This document shows positions 18,006 to 27,150 of a DNA stretch of 64,000 bases, piece after piece (the stretch's first letter is position 1; each line of letters starts with the position of its first letter). The notes beneath the pieces were generated by a model. The model was not told the DNA's origin. It worked only from the letters and a program-made list of their open reading frames with translations, and searched no databases. The stretch spans positions 742,514-806,513 of the forward strand of contig NZ_LMUE01000002.1 in assembly GCF_009766065.1 (NCBI RefSeq). The letters run 5' to 3'. Source of the stretch: Dyella sp. S184. GTDB lineage: Bacteria > Pseudomonadota > Gammaproteobacteria > Xanthomonadales > Rhodanobacteraceae. A program made the translations under genes and the position numbers.

Positions 18006-19787
18006 TCAGGTACGTGCCCCGGCCAGATCGGTGGCCGGCAGCGAAAAATGGAAGCGGGCACCCTTTCCGAGCTCGGCATCAGCCCAGACGCGCCCACCGT
18101 GACGCACTATGATCCGCCGAACATTGGCCAGACCGATGCCGTTGCCGGGAAACTCCGAGGCGCGATGCAACCGCTGGAAAACACCGAACAACTTGTCGGC
18201 ATATTGCATGTCAAAGCCCGCGCCATTGTCGGCCACGGTGAATTCGTAATCGCCATTGCTGCCCTTCTGCGTGCTCACCTCGATGCGGGCTACCTCGCAG
18301 TGGCCGGTGTACTTGACCGCATTGCTGAGCAGGTTTTGCCATACCGTGCGCAGCATGTTCTCGTCGCCGATGACCATCGGCAACGGCGCAACAGCCCACA
18401 CGATGCGTCGCTCCTGCAACCCCGATTCGGCCAAAGCACACGCTTCATCGACCAGCGACTGCATGTCCACCGCCTGCAGGCGCAGCGCGCCCCGACCGAG
18501 TCGCGAGAACACCAGCAGATCATCAATCAGCAACGCCATTCGCTGCGCGGAACCAGAGATCACCTCAAGATAGTGAGCAGCCTTGTCATCAACGCGCTCG
18601 CCCAGATGATGCTCGAGCTTGCGCGAAAATCCCGCGATATGACGCAGCGGTGCGCGCAGATCGTGCGACACCGAATAGCTGAATGCCTCGAGCTCGCGGT
18701 TGACGTCGGAAATCTGGGTCACCTTGCCCTCGAGCTGGCGATTGAGCTCGTTCACCTTTTGCTCGGCCAGCGCACGCACGGTGACGTCGCTCACCGTCAG
18801 CAGCAACGCGGGCGCATCGGTTTCCCTCTGCTGCAGGCGACGCGCATTGATCACCACATGCCGATCGACTCCGTCGACCGTGCGCTGGATCATGTCGTAA
18901 TCCCACAGTTCCCGATCGCGCAGCAACACGTCGTTGAGCCGCTGCAGCAGCACGCTGTCGCTCCAGGCACCTTCGCCCATCTGTGCAAGCGGCTGTGTAC
19001 GCCGCTGCGGATCCAGCCCGTACATTTCGCTGAAGGCTGCATTCACCAGCAGTCCATGAAGATTTTCGTCGAACAACGCGATCGGCTCGCGCACCGCCTG
19101 CAGGATCAATTGCGAACGCTGCACCGCACGGCTCTCGCGGGTCTCGGCCACTTCGCGCCGGCCAATCTGCCGTTCGGACGTGATCACGATGATGGTCAGC
19201 AGCAGCAACTGCGCCAGCGCGGTAATGCTCAGCACGATACGGCCGTCCAGCGCCTCCCGTGCCGCTGCCTCCTGGCGACCCCGCAGCAGGTTGTCCTCGT
19301 TCTGAATCATGGTCGCGATCTGCGTGTTCATCTTGAACAAGTCACCGGCGTCCCGCAGCGACTGCCGGGCACCGGCCAAATCGGCTTGCTGCACGCGTGA
19401 CAGTGCCTGGTTCATCATGGTCAGGCGGCCATTGATGTCGCTTTCGAGCGCCCCGATCTGGATCTGCTGATCGGGATTGTCTATCGTCATCACGCGCAAT
19501 TGCTGCAGCAATGGCGGCACTTCACTGCCGGCACGGCCCGCGCGCTTGCGCGTCAGCTCATTGCCATCGCCGGTCAGCAACCGATAGGCGGCCGCTTCAC
19601 TGTCGCGCATCACATAGGCGACCTGATAGGTCACCGCTTTCACCGAGTTCGAATGGGCCACCCATGTAGTGGCCAGCTGTGTATCGCGCGTATTGGCAAG
19701 GGTGACCACATACGGCAAGCCGACGATGATCAGCATCGCAAGCAGCAAGCCGGCTACGCGCCAGTTCGTGACAGCCCCGACTTTCAT
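18006..19787 (-). CDS. Membrane histidine kinase with CHASE3-like sensor and PAS domain
   Basis: A 593-residue kinase. Two membrane segments (about residues 10-30 and 185-205) bracket a periplasmic helical domain resembling CHASE3. A PAS region follows (ILQAVREPIALFDENLHGLLVN), then a coiled linker and a HisKA box FSYSVSHDLRAPLRH with the phospho-acceptor histidine near residue 376. The HATPase domain has NLLSNAVKYT, ADNGAGFDM and GIGLANVRRI. This architecture is common in phytochrome-class kinases that signal to Rcp1-type receivers. It is the first gene of a three-gene operon and ends 7 bp before the receiver gene. The stimulus is unknown. Confidence 0.87.
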   Translation of the reverse strand: MKVGAVTNWRVAGLLLAMLIIVGLPYVVTLANTRDTQLATTWVAHSNSVKAVTYQVAYVMRDSEAAAYRLLTGDGNELTRKRAGRAGSEVPPLLQQLRVMTIDNPDQQIQIGALESDINGRLTMMNQALSRVQQADLAGARQSLRDAGDLFKMNTQIATMIQNEDNLLRGRQEAAAREALDGRIVLSITALAQLLLLTIIVITSERQIGRREVAETRESRAVQRSQLILQAVREPIALFDENLHGLLVNAAFSEMYGLDPQRRTQPLAQMGEGAWSDSVLLQRLNDVLLRDRELWDYDMIQRTVDGVDRHVVINARRLQQRETDAPALLLTVSDVTVRALAEQKVNELNRQLEGKVTQISDVNRELEAFSYSVSHDLRAPLRHIAGFSRKLEHHLGERVDDKAAHYLEVISGSAQRMALLIDDLLVFSRLGRGALRLQAVDMQSLVDEACALAESGLQERRIVWAVAPLPMVIGDENMLRTVWQNLLSNAVKYTGHCEVARIEVSTQKGSNGDYEFTVADNGAGFDMQYADKLFGVFQRLHRASEFPGNGIGLANVRRIIVRHGGRVWADAELGKGARFHFSLPATDLAGART

Positions 19788-19905
19788 GTGGAAAAGCGCA
19801 TCCGCGAACCTGATGGGTGGTGAAGCACAGGTCGCATTCTGGCATGTTTTGACGGGTCGTCAGTCAGGCCCGTGATGGGGCTTCGTACGGATCATCGGGC
19901 CCATT

Positions 19906-19939
19906 GCGGAGGCCAGGTTTTCTGCAACCGGGCCTCCGC
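19906..19939 (-). terminator. Stem-loop downstream of the GH92 gene
   Basis: Nine-base perfect arms GCGGAGGCC and GGCCTCCGC enclose a 16-base loop just past the GH92 stop codon. No clear U-tract follows, so it may be a weak terminator or a 3' mRNA-stabilising hairpin. Confidence 0.45.
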
Positions 19940-19949
19940 TGGCAGCTGC

Positions 19950-22301
19950 TCACTGGCGGTAGCGGCTCATCGCGGTCGGTCGCGCCGAATCAGCCTCTCC
20001 CCATTGCTTGTTCGGCGCAGCCTGCATGGTGAAATGCAGTTCGCCGCCGGCGAGGATCTCGGCGTGATGCAGATACACGCGATCCAGCGGCTTGCCGTTG
20101 AGGGTCACCGCACCGACATAGGGATGGGCATCGTCCATATGATCGGCCACCACGGTGAAGGTGTGGCCATTCGGAAGATGGATCGCAGCCTTCGGCACGA
20201 ACGGGCGCCCGATCGCGTACTCGTCGCTGGCCGGCGTCACCGGATAGAAGCCCAGCGCCGTGAAGATGTACCACGCCGACATCTGGCCGAGGTCGTCATT
20301 GCCGACGAGGCCGTCCGGCCGCGTGTCGTACTGGCTGTCAATGATCTGCTTCAGCCGCTGCTGTGTCTTCCATGCCGCGCCGGCATAGTCGTACAAATAG
20401 GCGATGTGGTGACTGGGTTCGTTGCCGTGCGCATACCAGCCGATCAGGCCGGTGATGTCCTCCACGTTCTTGAAGATGGCCGGATCAACCTTGGCGTCGA
20501 ACATCTGGTCGAGTTTGGTGACGAACTTCGCGTCACCGCCATAGGCGCTGATCAGCCCCGCCACATCCTGCGGCACGTACCAGGAATACTGCCAGGCATT
20601 GGCCTCGGTGTAATCGCTGCCATAAGCGGCCGAGGCCGGATCGAACGGCTCGCGGAACTGGCCGTTGCTCAACTTCGCGCGCATGAAGTCGGTCTTCGGA
20701 TCCCACACGTTGCGCCAATTGGTGGAGCGCTTCTCGAAGGTGGCGTAGATATCGCGCTTACCCATCGCCTTGGCCATCTGCGCGATCGTCCAATCGTCAT
20801 AGGCGTACTCCTGGGTCTTGGAGCCACCCTCCACTTCCTTGTCGATCGGCACATAGCCGAGCTTCATGTAATCGGCGAGGTCACCGTAATTGCCATAGGT
20901 GGCGGTGGACACCATCGCCTTCAGCGCCTGGTCGGGATCGAAGCCGCGCACGCCCTTGACGTAGGCATCGGCGATGATCGCCACCGCGTGATAGCCGGTC
21001 ATGCACCAGGTCTCCAGCCCCTGATAAGCCCATACCGGCAGCATGCCGAACGGACTGGCCTGCTGCGCGGCGATCAGCGAACGGATGAACTGCGTGCTGA
21101 GATCCGGACGCAGCAGCACCATCAACGGTTCCTCGGCGCGATAGACATCCCACATCGACCAGCTGGAATAGAACTCGAAACCATCGGCGTGATGCACCTG
21201 ATGATCCGGGCCGCGGTAGTCGCCATTGACGTCCATGCTCAGCGTCGGCGCCAGCATCGCGTGGTACAGCGAGGTGTAGAAGCCGGTGCGTTGCGCCGGC
21301 GACCCCGCGACGTCGATCACCGACAACGCCTTGTTCCAGGCCGCTGTCGCTTCGGCATGGTGCGCATCGAAGTCCCAGCCGGCGCCGTCCTGATCGAGAT
21401 TGGCGATCGCGTTCCCCTGGCTCACCGGGGAAATCGCCACCTTTACTTCCAGCGGCCGCTTCAGCTCGCCGAAATCAAACACGCCAACCAGCGCACGACC
21501 GTTCTGCGCATGCTGGTCTTCCGGCTGATTGCCTGGCCCTGCGAAACCCTTGTAGACGACGTCCGTCTCGCGGTTGTACAGCTCGCGCGAAGTCATCGGC
21601 TGCGAGAACCGCATCGCGAAACACAGCTCGCGTCCCGGCGCCCAGCCGCGGGTGGTGCGGCATCCGGTGACAGTGCCATCCGGCTGCACGCGCAGGTTGG
21701 CCCACAGCACCTTGCCCGGGTAGTCATAGATGCTCGGGCGCAGGTCCAGTAGCACATGCGCTGGCTTACCGACCGGGAAGGTATAGCGATGCCAGCCCAC
21801 CCGACGCCCGGCGGTGAGTTCGGCGCGCACGCCGTAATCGCTCAACGTCACCGCGTAGTAGCCGGCCTGCACCACTTCGCTGTCGTGACTGAAGCGCGAG
21901 CGGTAGCCGCTGCCGGGCTTGGTCGCATCACCCGGTTCCAGTCGCACGTCGCCGGCGATCGGCATCACCAGCACGTCGCCCAGATCCGAATGGCCCGAAC
22001 CGGAGAAGTGCGTATGCGAGAAGCCCATGATGGTGGGATCGCCGTACTGGTAGCCGGCGGCCCACTTGTAAGCGTGCTTGAAGTCCGGCACCGCGGTGTC
22101 GGGCGACAACTGGATCATTCCAAACGGTACCGTGGCCCCGGGAAAGACATGACCATCGCCACCAGTACCAATGCGTGGATCAACCTCCGCGGCATGGTCG
22201 TTCAAGGGATTCGCCGCATGGGCAAACCCCGGGGTCACCGTAGCGATGCCGAACGTGGCACCAACCAGCCAGGGGAGTACATGACGCAAGCGGACGGTCA
22301 T
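19950..22301 (-). CDS. Secreted GH92 alpha-mannosidase
   Basis: A 783-residue protein with a signal peptide (cleavage near FAHAAN). GH92 features run through its length: DPRIGTGGDGHVFPGATVPF near residue 41, FSHTHFSGSGHSDLGD, and GNDDLGQMSAWYIF near 667, which contains the paired aspartates that act as general base in this calcium-dependent inverting family. It releases mannose from alpha-mannosides such as N-glycans, mostly alpha-1,2 linked; linkage cannot be read here. It is divergent from a LacI gene and faces an importer, isomerase and kinase for mannose, so it is the extracellular entry step of that pathway. Confidence 0.93.
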   Translation of the reverse strand: MTVRLRHVLPWLVGATFGIATVTPGFAHAANPLNDHAAEVDPRIGTGGDGHVFPGATVPFGMIQLSPDTAVPDFKHAYKWAAGYQYGDPTIMGFSHTHFSGSGHSDLGDVLVMPIAGDVRLEPGDATKPGSGYRSRFSHDSEVVQAGYYAVTLSDYGVRAELTAGRRVGWHRYTFPVGKPAHVLLDLRPSIYDYPGKVLWANLRVQPDGTVTGCRTTRGWAPGRELCFAMRFSQPMTSRELYNRETDVVYKGFAGPGNQPEDQHAQNGRALVGVFDFGELKRPLEVKVAISPVSQGNAIANLDQDGAGWDFDAHHAEATAAWNKALSVIDVAGSPAQRTGFYTSLYHAMLAPTLSMDVNGDYRGPDHQVHHADGFEFYSSWSMWDVYRAEEPLMVLLRPDLSTQFIRSLIAAQQASPFGMLPVWAYQGLETWCMTGYHAVAIIADAYVKGVRGFDPDQALKAMVSTATYGNYGDLADYMKLGYVPIDKEVEGGSKTQEYAYDDWTIAQMAKAMGKRDIYATFEKRSTNWRNVWDPKTDFMRAKLSNGQFREPFDPASAAYGSDYTEANAWQYSWYVPQDVAGLISAYGGDAKFVTKLDQMFDAKVDPAIFKNVEDITGLIGWYAHGNEPSHHIAYLYDYAGAAWKTQQRLKQIIDSQYDTRPDGLVGNDDLGQMSAWYIFTALGFYPVTPASDEYAIGRPFVPKAAIHLPNGHTFTVVADHMDDAHPYVGAVTLNGKPLDRVYLHHAEILAGGELHFTMQAAPNKQWGEADSARPTAMSRYRQ

Positions 22302-22315
22302 TGTGAACCTCGGAT

Positions 22316-22329
22316 TTGGATCGATCTAG
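22316..22329. promoter_or_regulatory. LacI-type operator before GH92
   Basis: TTGGATCGATCTAG has a palindromic GATCGATC core and lies 15 bp upstream of the GH92 start codon. It matches the site at 22405-22418 at 12 of 14 positions. Binding by the adjacent LacI regulator is inferred from position and similarity. Confidence 0.6.
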
Positions 22330-22404
22330 GTCGGCACGCTAACATCCACGACAAGCTAACGCATGCTGCGCCGCGACGTGCGCATCTGCATCGATAAGCT
22401 ACCT

Positions 22405-22418
22405 TTGGATCGTTCTAA
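22405..22418. promoter_or_regulatory. LacI-type operator before the mannose regulator
   Basis: TTGGATCGTTCTAA is the second copy of the element and lies 15 bp upstream of the LacI start codon, mirroring the distance of the first copy from GH92. This placement suggests joint repression of both divergent promoters and autoregulation. Confidence 0.6.
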
Positions 22419-22432
22419 TTCGGTATAACCTG

Positions 22433-23485
22433 ATGTCCAGCCATACCCCGATCGGCCGCAAGGTGACCTTGAATGACATCGCCGCCGGCTGCTCGGTATC
22501 GCGAGCCACCGTTTCGCTGGTGTTGCGGGGCAGTCCGCTGGTCAACAAGCACACCCGCGCACGGGTCGAAGAGGAACTGCGTCGGCAAGGCTACGTCTAC
22601 AACCGTGCCGCCGCCAACCTGCGCCGTCGCACCTCATCCAGCATTGCGCTGGTCCTGAACGATCTGACCAATCCGTTCTTCGCCGAATTCGCCGCCGGCG
22701 TGGATCAGACGCTGGGCGAAGCCGGCTTCGTCACCCTGCTCGGCTGCACCAGCGAATCGGCCACGCGCGAGCAGGCCGTGCTGAGTTCGCTGCTGGAACA
22801 CGGCCCCGGCGGCATCATCCTGTCGCCGGCCGAGCACAGCAACGCCCATGATGTGCTGGCCGCGGTCGGCACGCAGGCGCCTTTGCTGCTGTTCAATCGC
22901 GAACTGGGCGGCACCATGCCCGAGTTCGCCCACTGGGACCAACTGATGCTGGACAACCAGCATGGCGCCCGTCTGGCCACCGAACACCTGATCGCGCGCG
23001 GCCATCGGCGCATCGCGTTCTTCGGCGGTCATCTTGATTCCAGCTCGTGCCGCCAGCGCCATGCCGGCTATGTGCAGGCGATGCAGGCCGCCAGACTGAC
23101 GATCGAGCCGCACTGGCGAATCGAGTGTGCGCCGACCCGACTGGAAGCTGCCCACCAGACCAGCGCCTTGTTCAGCAGCACACCCGCGCCCACCGCAGCC
23201 GTCTGCTACAACGATGCGGTGGCACTCGGATTGATGCTTGGCTTGAACCAGCGCGGGTTGCGTCCAGGCAAGGATTTCGCGCTGACCGGCTTCGACGACA
23301 TCGCCGAAGCCGCACTGGGCATGCCACCGCTGACCACTCTGTCGGCCGCACCGCGCGAGCGCGGGCAGCAGGCGGCGCAGTTGATCCTGCAGCGGCTGCA
23401 TGAGCCTCAGGCCGATAGCCGCAAGACCATCGCGTCGGTGCAACTGATCGTGCGTGAAAGCAGCTGTCCACCTCCCACCACCTGA
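22433..23485 (+). CDS. LacI-family regulator of the mannose locus
   Basis: A 350-residue LacI/GalR repressor. The helix-turn-helix and hinge are VTLNDIAAGCSVSRATVSLV and AAANLRRRTSS (residues 11-66), followed by a full effector-binding domain with FGGHLDSSSCRQRHAGYVQA and LTGFDDIAEAALGMPPLTT. It is divergent from GH92 and ends 20 bp before the importer, fructokinase and isomerase genes. I infer control of mannose use, with mannose, fructose or a phosphate ester as inducer. Two matching operators lie in the divergent promoter. Confidence 0.9.
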   Translation: MSSHTPIGRKVTLNDIAAGCSVSRATVSLVLRGSPLVNKHTRARVEEELRRQGYVYNRAAANLRRRTSSSIALVLNDLTNPFFAEFAAGVDQTLGEAGFVTLLGCTSESATREQAVLSSLLEHGPGGIILSPAEHSNAHDVLAAVGTQAPLLLFNRELGGTMPEFAHWDQLMLDNQHGARLATEHLIARGHRRIAFFGGHLDSSSCRQRHAGYVQAMQAARLTIEPHWRIECAPTRLEAAHQTSALFSSTPAPTAAVCYNDAVALGLMLGLNQRGLRPGKDFALTGFDDIAEAALGMPPLTTLSAAPRERGQQAAQLILQRLHEPQADSRKTIASVQLIVRESSCPPPTT

Positions 23486-23505
23486 TCCTTTCCCGGGGAA
23501 TCCGC

Positions 23506-24816
23506 ATGGCCTTTGCTACTCCACCGCAAGCACCTCTCGCGACCACCTCCGGCAGTGGCAAAGAGCGCTACACCGATTACCCGATGGCGATGGGCGTGCT
23601 CACCACGATCTTCTTCATGTGGGGCTTCCTGACCTGCCTCAACGACATCCTGATTCCGCATCTGAAGTCGATCTTCCAGCTCAACTACGCCCAGGCGATC
23701 CTGGTGCAGTTCACTTTCTTCGGCGCGTACTTCCTGATGGGGATGCCGGCTGGCCGGCTGATCGCAGCTCTCGGCTACAAGAAAGGTATCGTCGCCGGGC
23801 TTGCGATTGCCGGACTGGGTGCGCTGGGCTTCTGGCCAGCTGCAAGCCTGCATCTGTACCCGGCCTTCCTCGGCGCCTTGTTTGTGCTGGCCACCGGCAT
23901 CACCGTGCTCCAGGTAGCTGCCAATCCCTATGTGGCCTTGCTGGGTCCTGAGAAAACCAGCTCCAGTCGATTGACCCTGGCGCAGGCATTGAACTCCCTC
24001 GGCACCACGCTTGCTCCCCTGTTCGGCGGCCTGCTGATCCTGTCCAACGTGGTGAAGGATCCGACCGAACTAACCGCGCTGGCGCCGGCCCAGCGACTGC
24101 TTTACGAAACCCAGCAGGCGCAGGCCGTGCAATTCCCGTACATCGGACTGGCCGTCGTGTTGTTCCTGCTGGCGCTCTTCGTGTGGCTGTTCCGCCTGCC
24201 CGCCTTGACCGGAACCACCGACAAGGACGACCACGACAAGCATGGCTTCATCGAGGTTCTGCGCCATCCGCATGTGCTGTTCGGCGTACTGGGCATCTTC
24301 TTCTATGTCGGTGCGGAAGTATCGATCGGCAGCTTCATGGTCAACTACCTGTCGATGCCCGATATCGGCCACATGAGCGAGCAGCAGGCTGCGCACTACG
24401 TTTCCTTTTACTGGGGTGGCGCCATGATCGGCCGCTTCCTAGGCTCCGCGCTGATGGCGAAATTTTCGCCGCGCAAGCTGCTGGCGACTTTTGCCGCTAT
24501 CAATGCGCTGCTGGTGCTGACCACCATGCTCAGCAGCGGTGATGTGGCGATGTACAGCATCATCGCGATCGGCCTGTTCAACTCGATCATGTTCCCGACC
24601 ATCTTCGCGCTCGGCATCGAGCGGCTGGGGCCGATGACCAGCAAGGCCTCCAGCCTGCTGATCATGGCGATCGTGGGTGGTGCGCTGATTCCCTGGGCTG
24701 AAGGCAAGTTCGCCGACCACATCGGCCTGCAGCATGCCTTCTTTCTGCCATTGCTCTGCTACCTGTACATCCTGTTCTACGGCGTCAGCGGCTCCCGGTT
24801 TCGCACCATCCCGTAA
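23506..24816 (+). CDS. FucP/GluP-type sugar:H+ symporter (MFS, FHS family)
   Basis: A 436-residue inner-membrane protein with 12 membrane segments. Family marks include FMWGFLTCLNDILIPHLKS at about residues 37-55, FFGAYFLMGMPAGRLI, and QVAANPYVALLGPEKTSSSR near 140, all diagnostic of the fucose/glucose/galactose symporter group. Context points to mannose or fructose as substrate, because mannose isomerase and fructokinase follow and a secreted mannosidase is divergent. The spacing is 20 bp after the LacI stop and 59 bp before the kinase. Confidence 0.9.
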   Translation: MAFATPPQAPLATTSGSGKERYTDYPMAMGVLTTIFFMWGFLTCLNDILIPHLKSIFQLNYAQAILVQFTFFGAYFLMGMPAGRLIAALGYKKGIVAGLAIAGLGALGFWPAASLHLYPAFLGALFVLATGITVLQVAANPYVALLGPEKTSSSRLTLAQALNSLGTTLAPLFGGLLILSNVVKDPTELTALAPAQRLLYETQQAQAVQFPYIGLAVVLFLLALFVWLFRLPALTGTTDKDDHDKHGFIEVLRHPHVLFGVLGIFFYVGAEVSIGSFMVNYLSMPDIGHMSEQQAAHYVSFYWGGAMIGRFLGSALMAKFSPRKLLATFAAINALLVLTTMLSSGDVAMYSIIAIGLFNSIMFPTIFALGIERLGPMTSKASSLLIMAIVGGALIPWAEGKFADHIGLQHAFFLPLLCYLYILFYGVSGSRFRTIP

Positions 24817-24875
24817 GTCGCCATCGAAAGCGTTGCTGCTATGGCGATTCACTCCTCACCCAAGAAATCCAGACC

Positions 24876-25856
24876 ATGTCCACGCGACCCATCCTGTGCT
24901 TCGGTGAAGCACTGATCGACTTCCATGCCGAGGGCGGCGACAGCTCCGGCTTTGCGCAGCACTTCGCGCCGTTTGCCGGCGGCGCGCCTGCAAACGTCGC
25001 CGTGGCGGCGGCGCGACTCGGTGGCTTGGCACGTTTCGCCGGCATGTTGTCGCGTGACCGCTTCGGCGACTTCCTGCTGCACAGCCTGCAGCAGGCCGGC
25101 GTCGGCACCGACGACATCGCACGAACCGAGGCGGCGAATACTGCGCTTGCCTTCGTCACGCTGGATGCGCATGGCGAGCGCAGCTTCAGTTTCTACCGTG
25201 AGCATACGGCCGACCTGCTGTTCCGGCCGGCGCACTTTCGCGCCGACACGTTCCGCGATATCGCGGTGTTCCACGTCTGCTCCAACAGCATGACCGATCC
25301 GACGCTGGCCGCGACCACCCGTGAAGGCATGCAACGCGCGCATGGCACCGGTGCGCTGGTCAGTTTCGACGTCAACCTGCGCCCGGCGCTGTGGCCTGCC
25401 GGAGTCGATCCACGGCCGCTGTTGTGGCCGGCCCTGCATCTGGCCGACGTGGTGAAAATGTGCGCCGAGGAATTCGCCTGGCTGGCGGTGGATGGCGAGC
25501 AGGCCGCGCTCGACCGGCTGTGGCTAGGCCGCACCAAGCTGGTGGTGGTGACCGATGGCGCGAAGCCGCTGCGCTGGTTCCATCCCGATGCCGAGGGCGA
25601 GTTGCCGTGCTATTCCACCGAAGTCGTCGACACCACGGCGGCCGGCGACGCGTTCGTTGGCGGCCTGTTGTGCTGTCTGGCCGAGCTTGCGGCCACTCCT
25701 GACCGGATCGAGCGACTGGTGACCGAACTGCCGCGCCTGCACGCCATGCTGCGCTTCGCCGCCGCCTGCGGCGCGCTGACCGTGACCCGCCAGGGCTCGT
25801 TCGCCGCGATGCCGCGCGGCGACGAAGTGCTGGCCTTCATGGAGCAGCAGGCATGA
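24876..25856 (+). CDS. PfkB-family fructokinase
   Basis: A 326-residue ribokinase/PfkB sugar kinase. The N-terminal LCFGEALIDFHAE and GGAPANVAVAAARLGG (signature 1 region) and the C-terminal VDTTAAGDAFVGGLL with the catalytic aspartate match bacterial fructokinase. The GEALIDF opening is typical of fructose-specific members. It would phosphorylate fructose made by the next gene's mannose isomerase to fructose 6-phosphate. The stop overlaps that next start by ATGA, indicating coupled translation. Other PfkB substrates are possible, but the context strongly favours fructose. Confidence 0.88.
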   Translation: MSTRPILCFGEALIDFHAEGGDSSGFAQHFAPFAGGAPANVAVAAARLGGLARFAGMLSRDRFGDFLLHSLQQAGVGTDDIARTEAANTALAFVTLDAHGERSFSFYREHTADLLFRPAHFRADTFRDIAVFHVCSNSMTDPTLAATTREGMQRAHGTGALVSFDVNLRPALWPAGVDPRPLLWPALHLADVVKMCAEEFAWLAVDGEQAALDRLWLGRTKLVVVTDGAKPLRWFHPDAEGELPCYSTEVVDTTAAGDAFVGGLLCCLAELAATPDRIERLVTELPRLHAMLRFAAACGALTVTRQGSFAAMPRGDEVLAFMEQQA

Positions 25857-27073
25857 ACACCACCGCACCCGATTTCCGCTCTGTCGCGTTCCTGCGCAAC
25901 CACATCGCACAGACGATGGCGTTCTATCACCCGCGCGCGATCGATCCGACTGGCGGCTTCTTCCACTACTTCAAGGACGATGGCACGATCTACAACCGCC
26001 GCCATCGTCATCTGGTCAGCAGCACGCGTTTCATCTTCAACTACGCGATGGCGGCGACCGAACTCAATGCGTCGGCCTCCCTCCGCAGCGAGTACCTCGA
26101 TGCCGCGCGGCATGGCCTGCGCTATCTGCGCGAGGTGCATCGCGATCCGCGCAGCGGCGGCTATGCCTGGACGCTGCTGGATAACCAGCCGGAGGATCGT
26201 ACCAACCACGCCTACGGCGTCGCTTTCGTGCTGCTCGCCTATGCCACCGCTTACCGGGCCGGCATCGTCGAGGCCGCAGCCTGGATGGACGAAACCTGGC
26301 GGCTGCTGGAACAGCGATACTGGGATGCCGCTGCGGGGCTGTACCGCGATGAAGCCGATGCCAACTGGCAGTTCAGCGACTACCGTGGGCAGAACGCGAA
26401 CATGCACATGTGCGAGGCGATGCTGGCGGCCTACCAGGCCAGCGACGAGCCACGCTACCTGGAACGCGCGCTCACGCTTGCCGATCACATGACCCGCCGC
26501 CAGACCGCCCAGACTGGCGGCCTGGTGTGGGAGCACTATGACCGCGACTGGAACATCGACTGGAATTACCACCGCGACGATCCGAAGCACCTGTTCCGCC
26601 CGTGGGGTTTCCAGCCGGGCCACCAGACCGAATGGGCCAAACTGCTGCTGATCCTGGAGCCGCTGCTGCTCGAACGCGGCCGCGAGGAAGACTGGCTGCT
26701 GCCGACCGCGAAGCGACTCTTCGACACCGCGCTCGCACGCGCCTGGGACAAGGAATACGGCGGCATCTGCTACGGCTTCGCACCCGACGGCAGCGTGTGC
26801 GACGGCGACAAGTATTTCTGGGTGCAAGCCGAATCGCTGGTCACCGCTGCCTTGCTACATGCGCGTACCGGCCTGCCCGTCTATGACGACTGGTACGGGA
26901 AACTGTGGGCGTACGCGTGGCAGCATTTCGTCGATCACCAGTACGGCGCGTGGTACCGCATCCTCACGCGTGAAAACGGCAAGGTCGATGACGAGAAAAG
27001 CCCGGCCGGCAAGACCGACTACCACACCATGGGCGCATGCTACGAACTGCTGCACGTGATGCCGTCACGCTGA
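25853..27073 (+). CDS. AGE-family D-mannose isomerase
   Basis: A 406-residue (alpha/alpha)6-barrel protein of the N-acylglucosamine 2-epimerase / YihS superfamily. Visible family motifs include RHLVSSTRFIFNYAMA, NMHMCEAMLAAYQAS with an active-site histidine, and WGFQPGHQTEWAKLLL with another. It most likely interconverts D-mannose and D-fructose; neighbours are a fructokinase, an importer and an alpha-mannosidase, which together make a mannose-to-fructose-6-phosphate route without a mannokinase. Cellobiose epimerase or GlcNAc epimerase activity would be alternatives for the fold but fit the context poorly. Confidence 0.87.
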   Translation: MNTTAPDFRSVAFLRNHIAQTMAFYHPRAIDPTGGFFHYFKDDGTIYNRRHRHLVSSTRFIFNYAMAATELNASASLRSEYLDAARHGLRYLREVHRDPRSGGYAWTLLDNQPEDRTNHAYGVAFVLLAYATAYRAGIVEAAAWMDETWRLLEQRYWDAAAGLYRDEADANWQFSDYRGQNANMHMCEAMLAAYQASDEPRYLERALTLADHMTRRQTAQTGGLVWEHYDRDWNIDWNYHRDDPKHLFRPWGFQPGHQTEWAKLLLILEPLLLERGREEDWLLPTAKRLFDTALARAWDKEYGGICYGFAPDGSVCDGDKYFWVQAESLVTAALLHARTGLPVYDDWYGKLWAYAWQHFVDHQYGAWYRILTRENGKVDDEKSPAGKTDYHTMGACYELLHVMPSR

Positions 27074-27150
27074 TACTCCCGGCGGCGCGCTGCGATCATT
27101 TCCCCTATTACACGCCTGATGCCCCAAGCCCCATCCCCTGGAAATGATGC

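Noticed and set aside
19872..21752. 626-codon open frame antisense to GH92
   Set aside because: The opposite strand carries a complete GH92 with signal peptide; the antisense product shows no family features.
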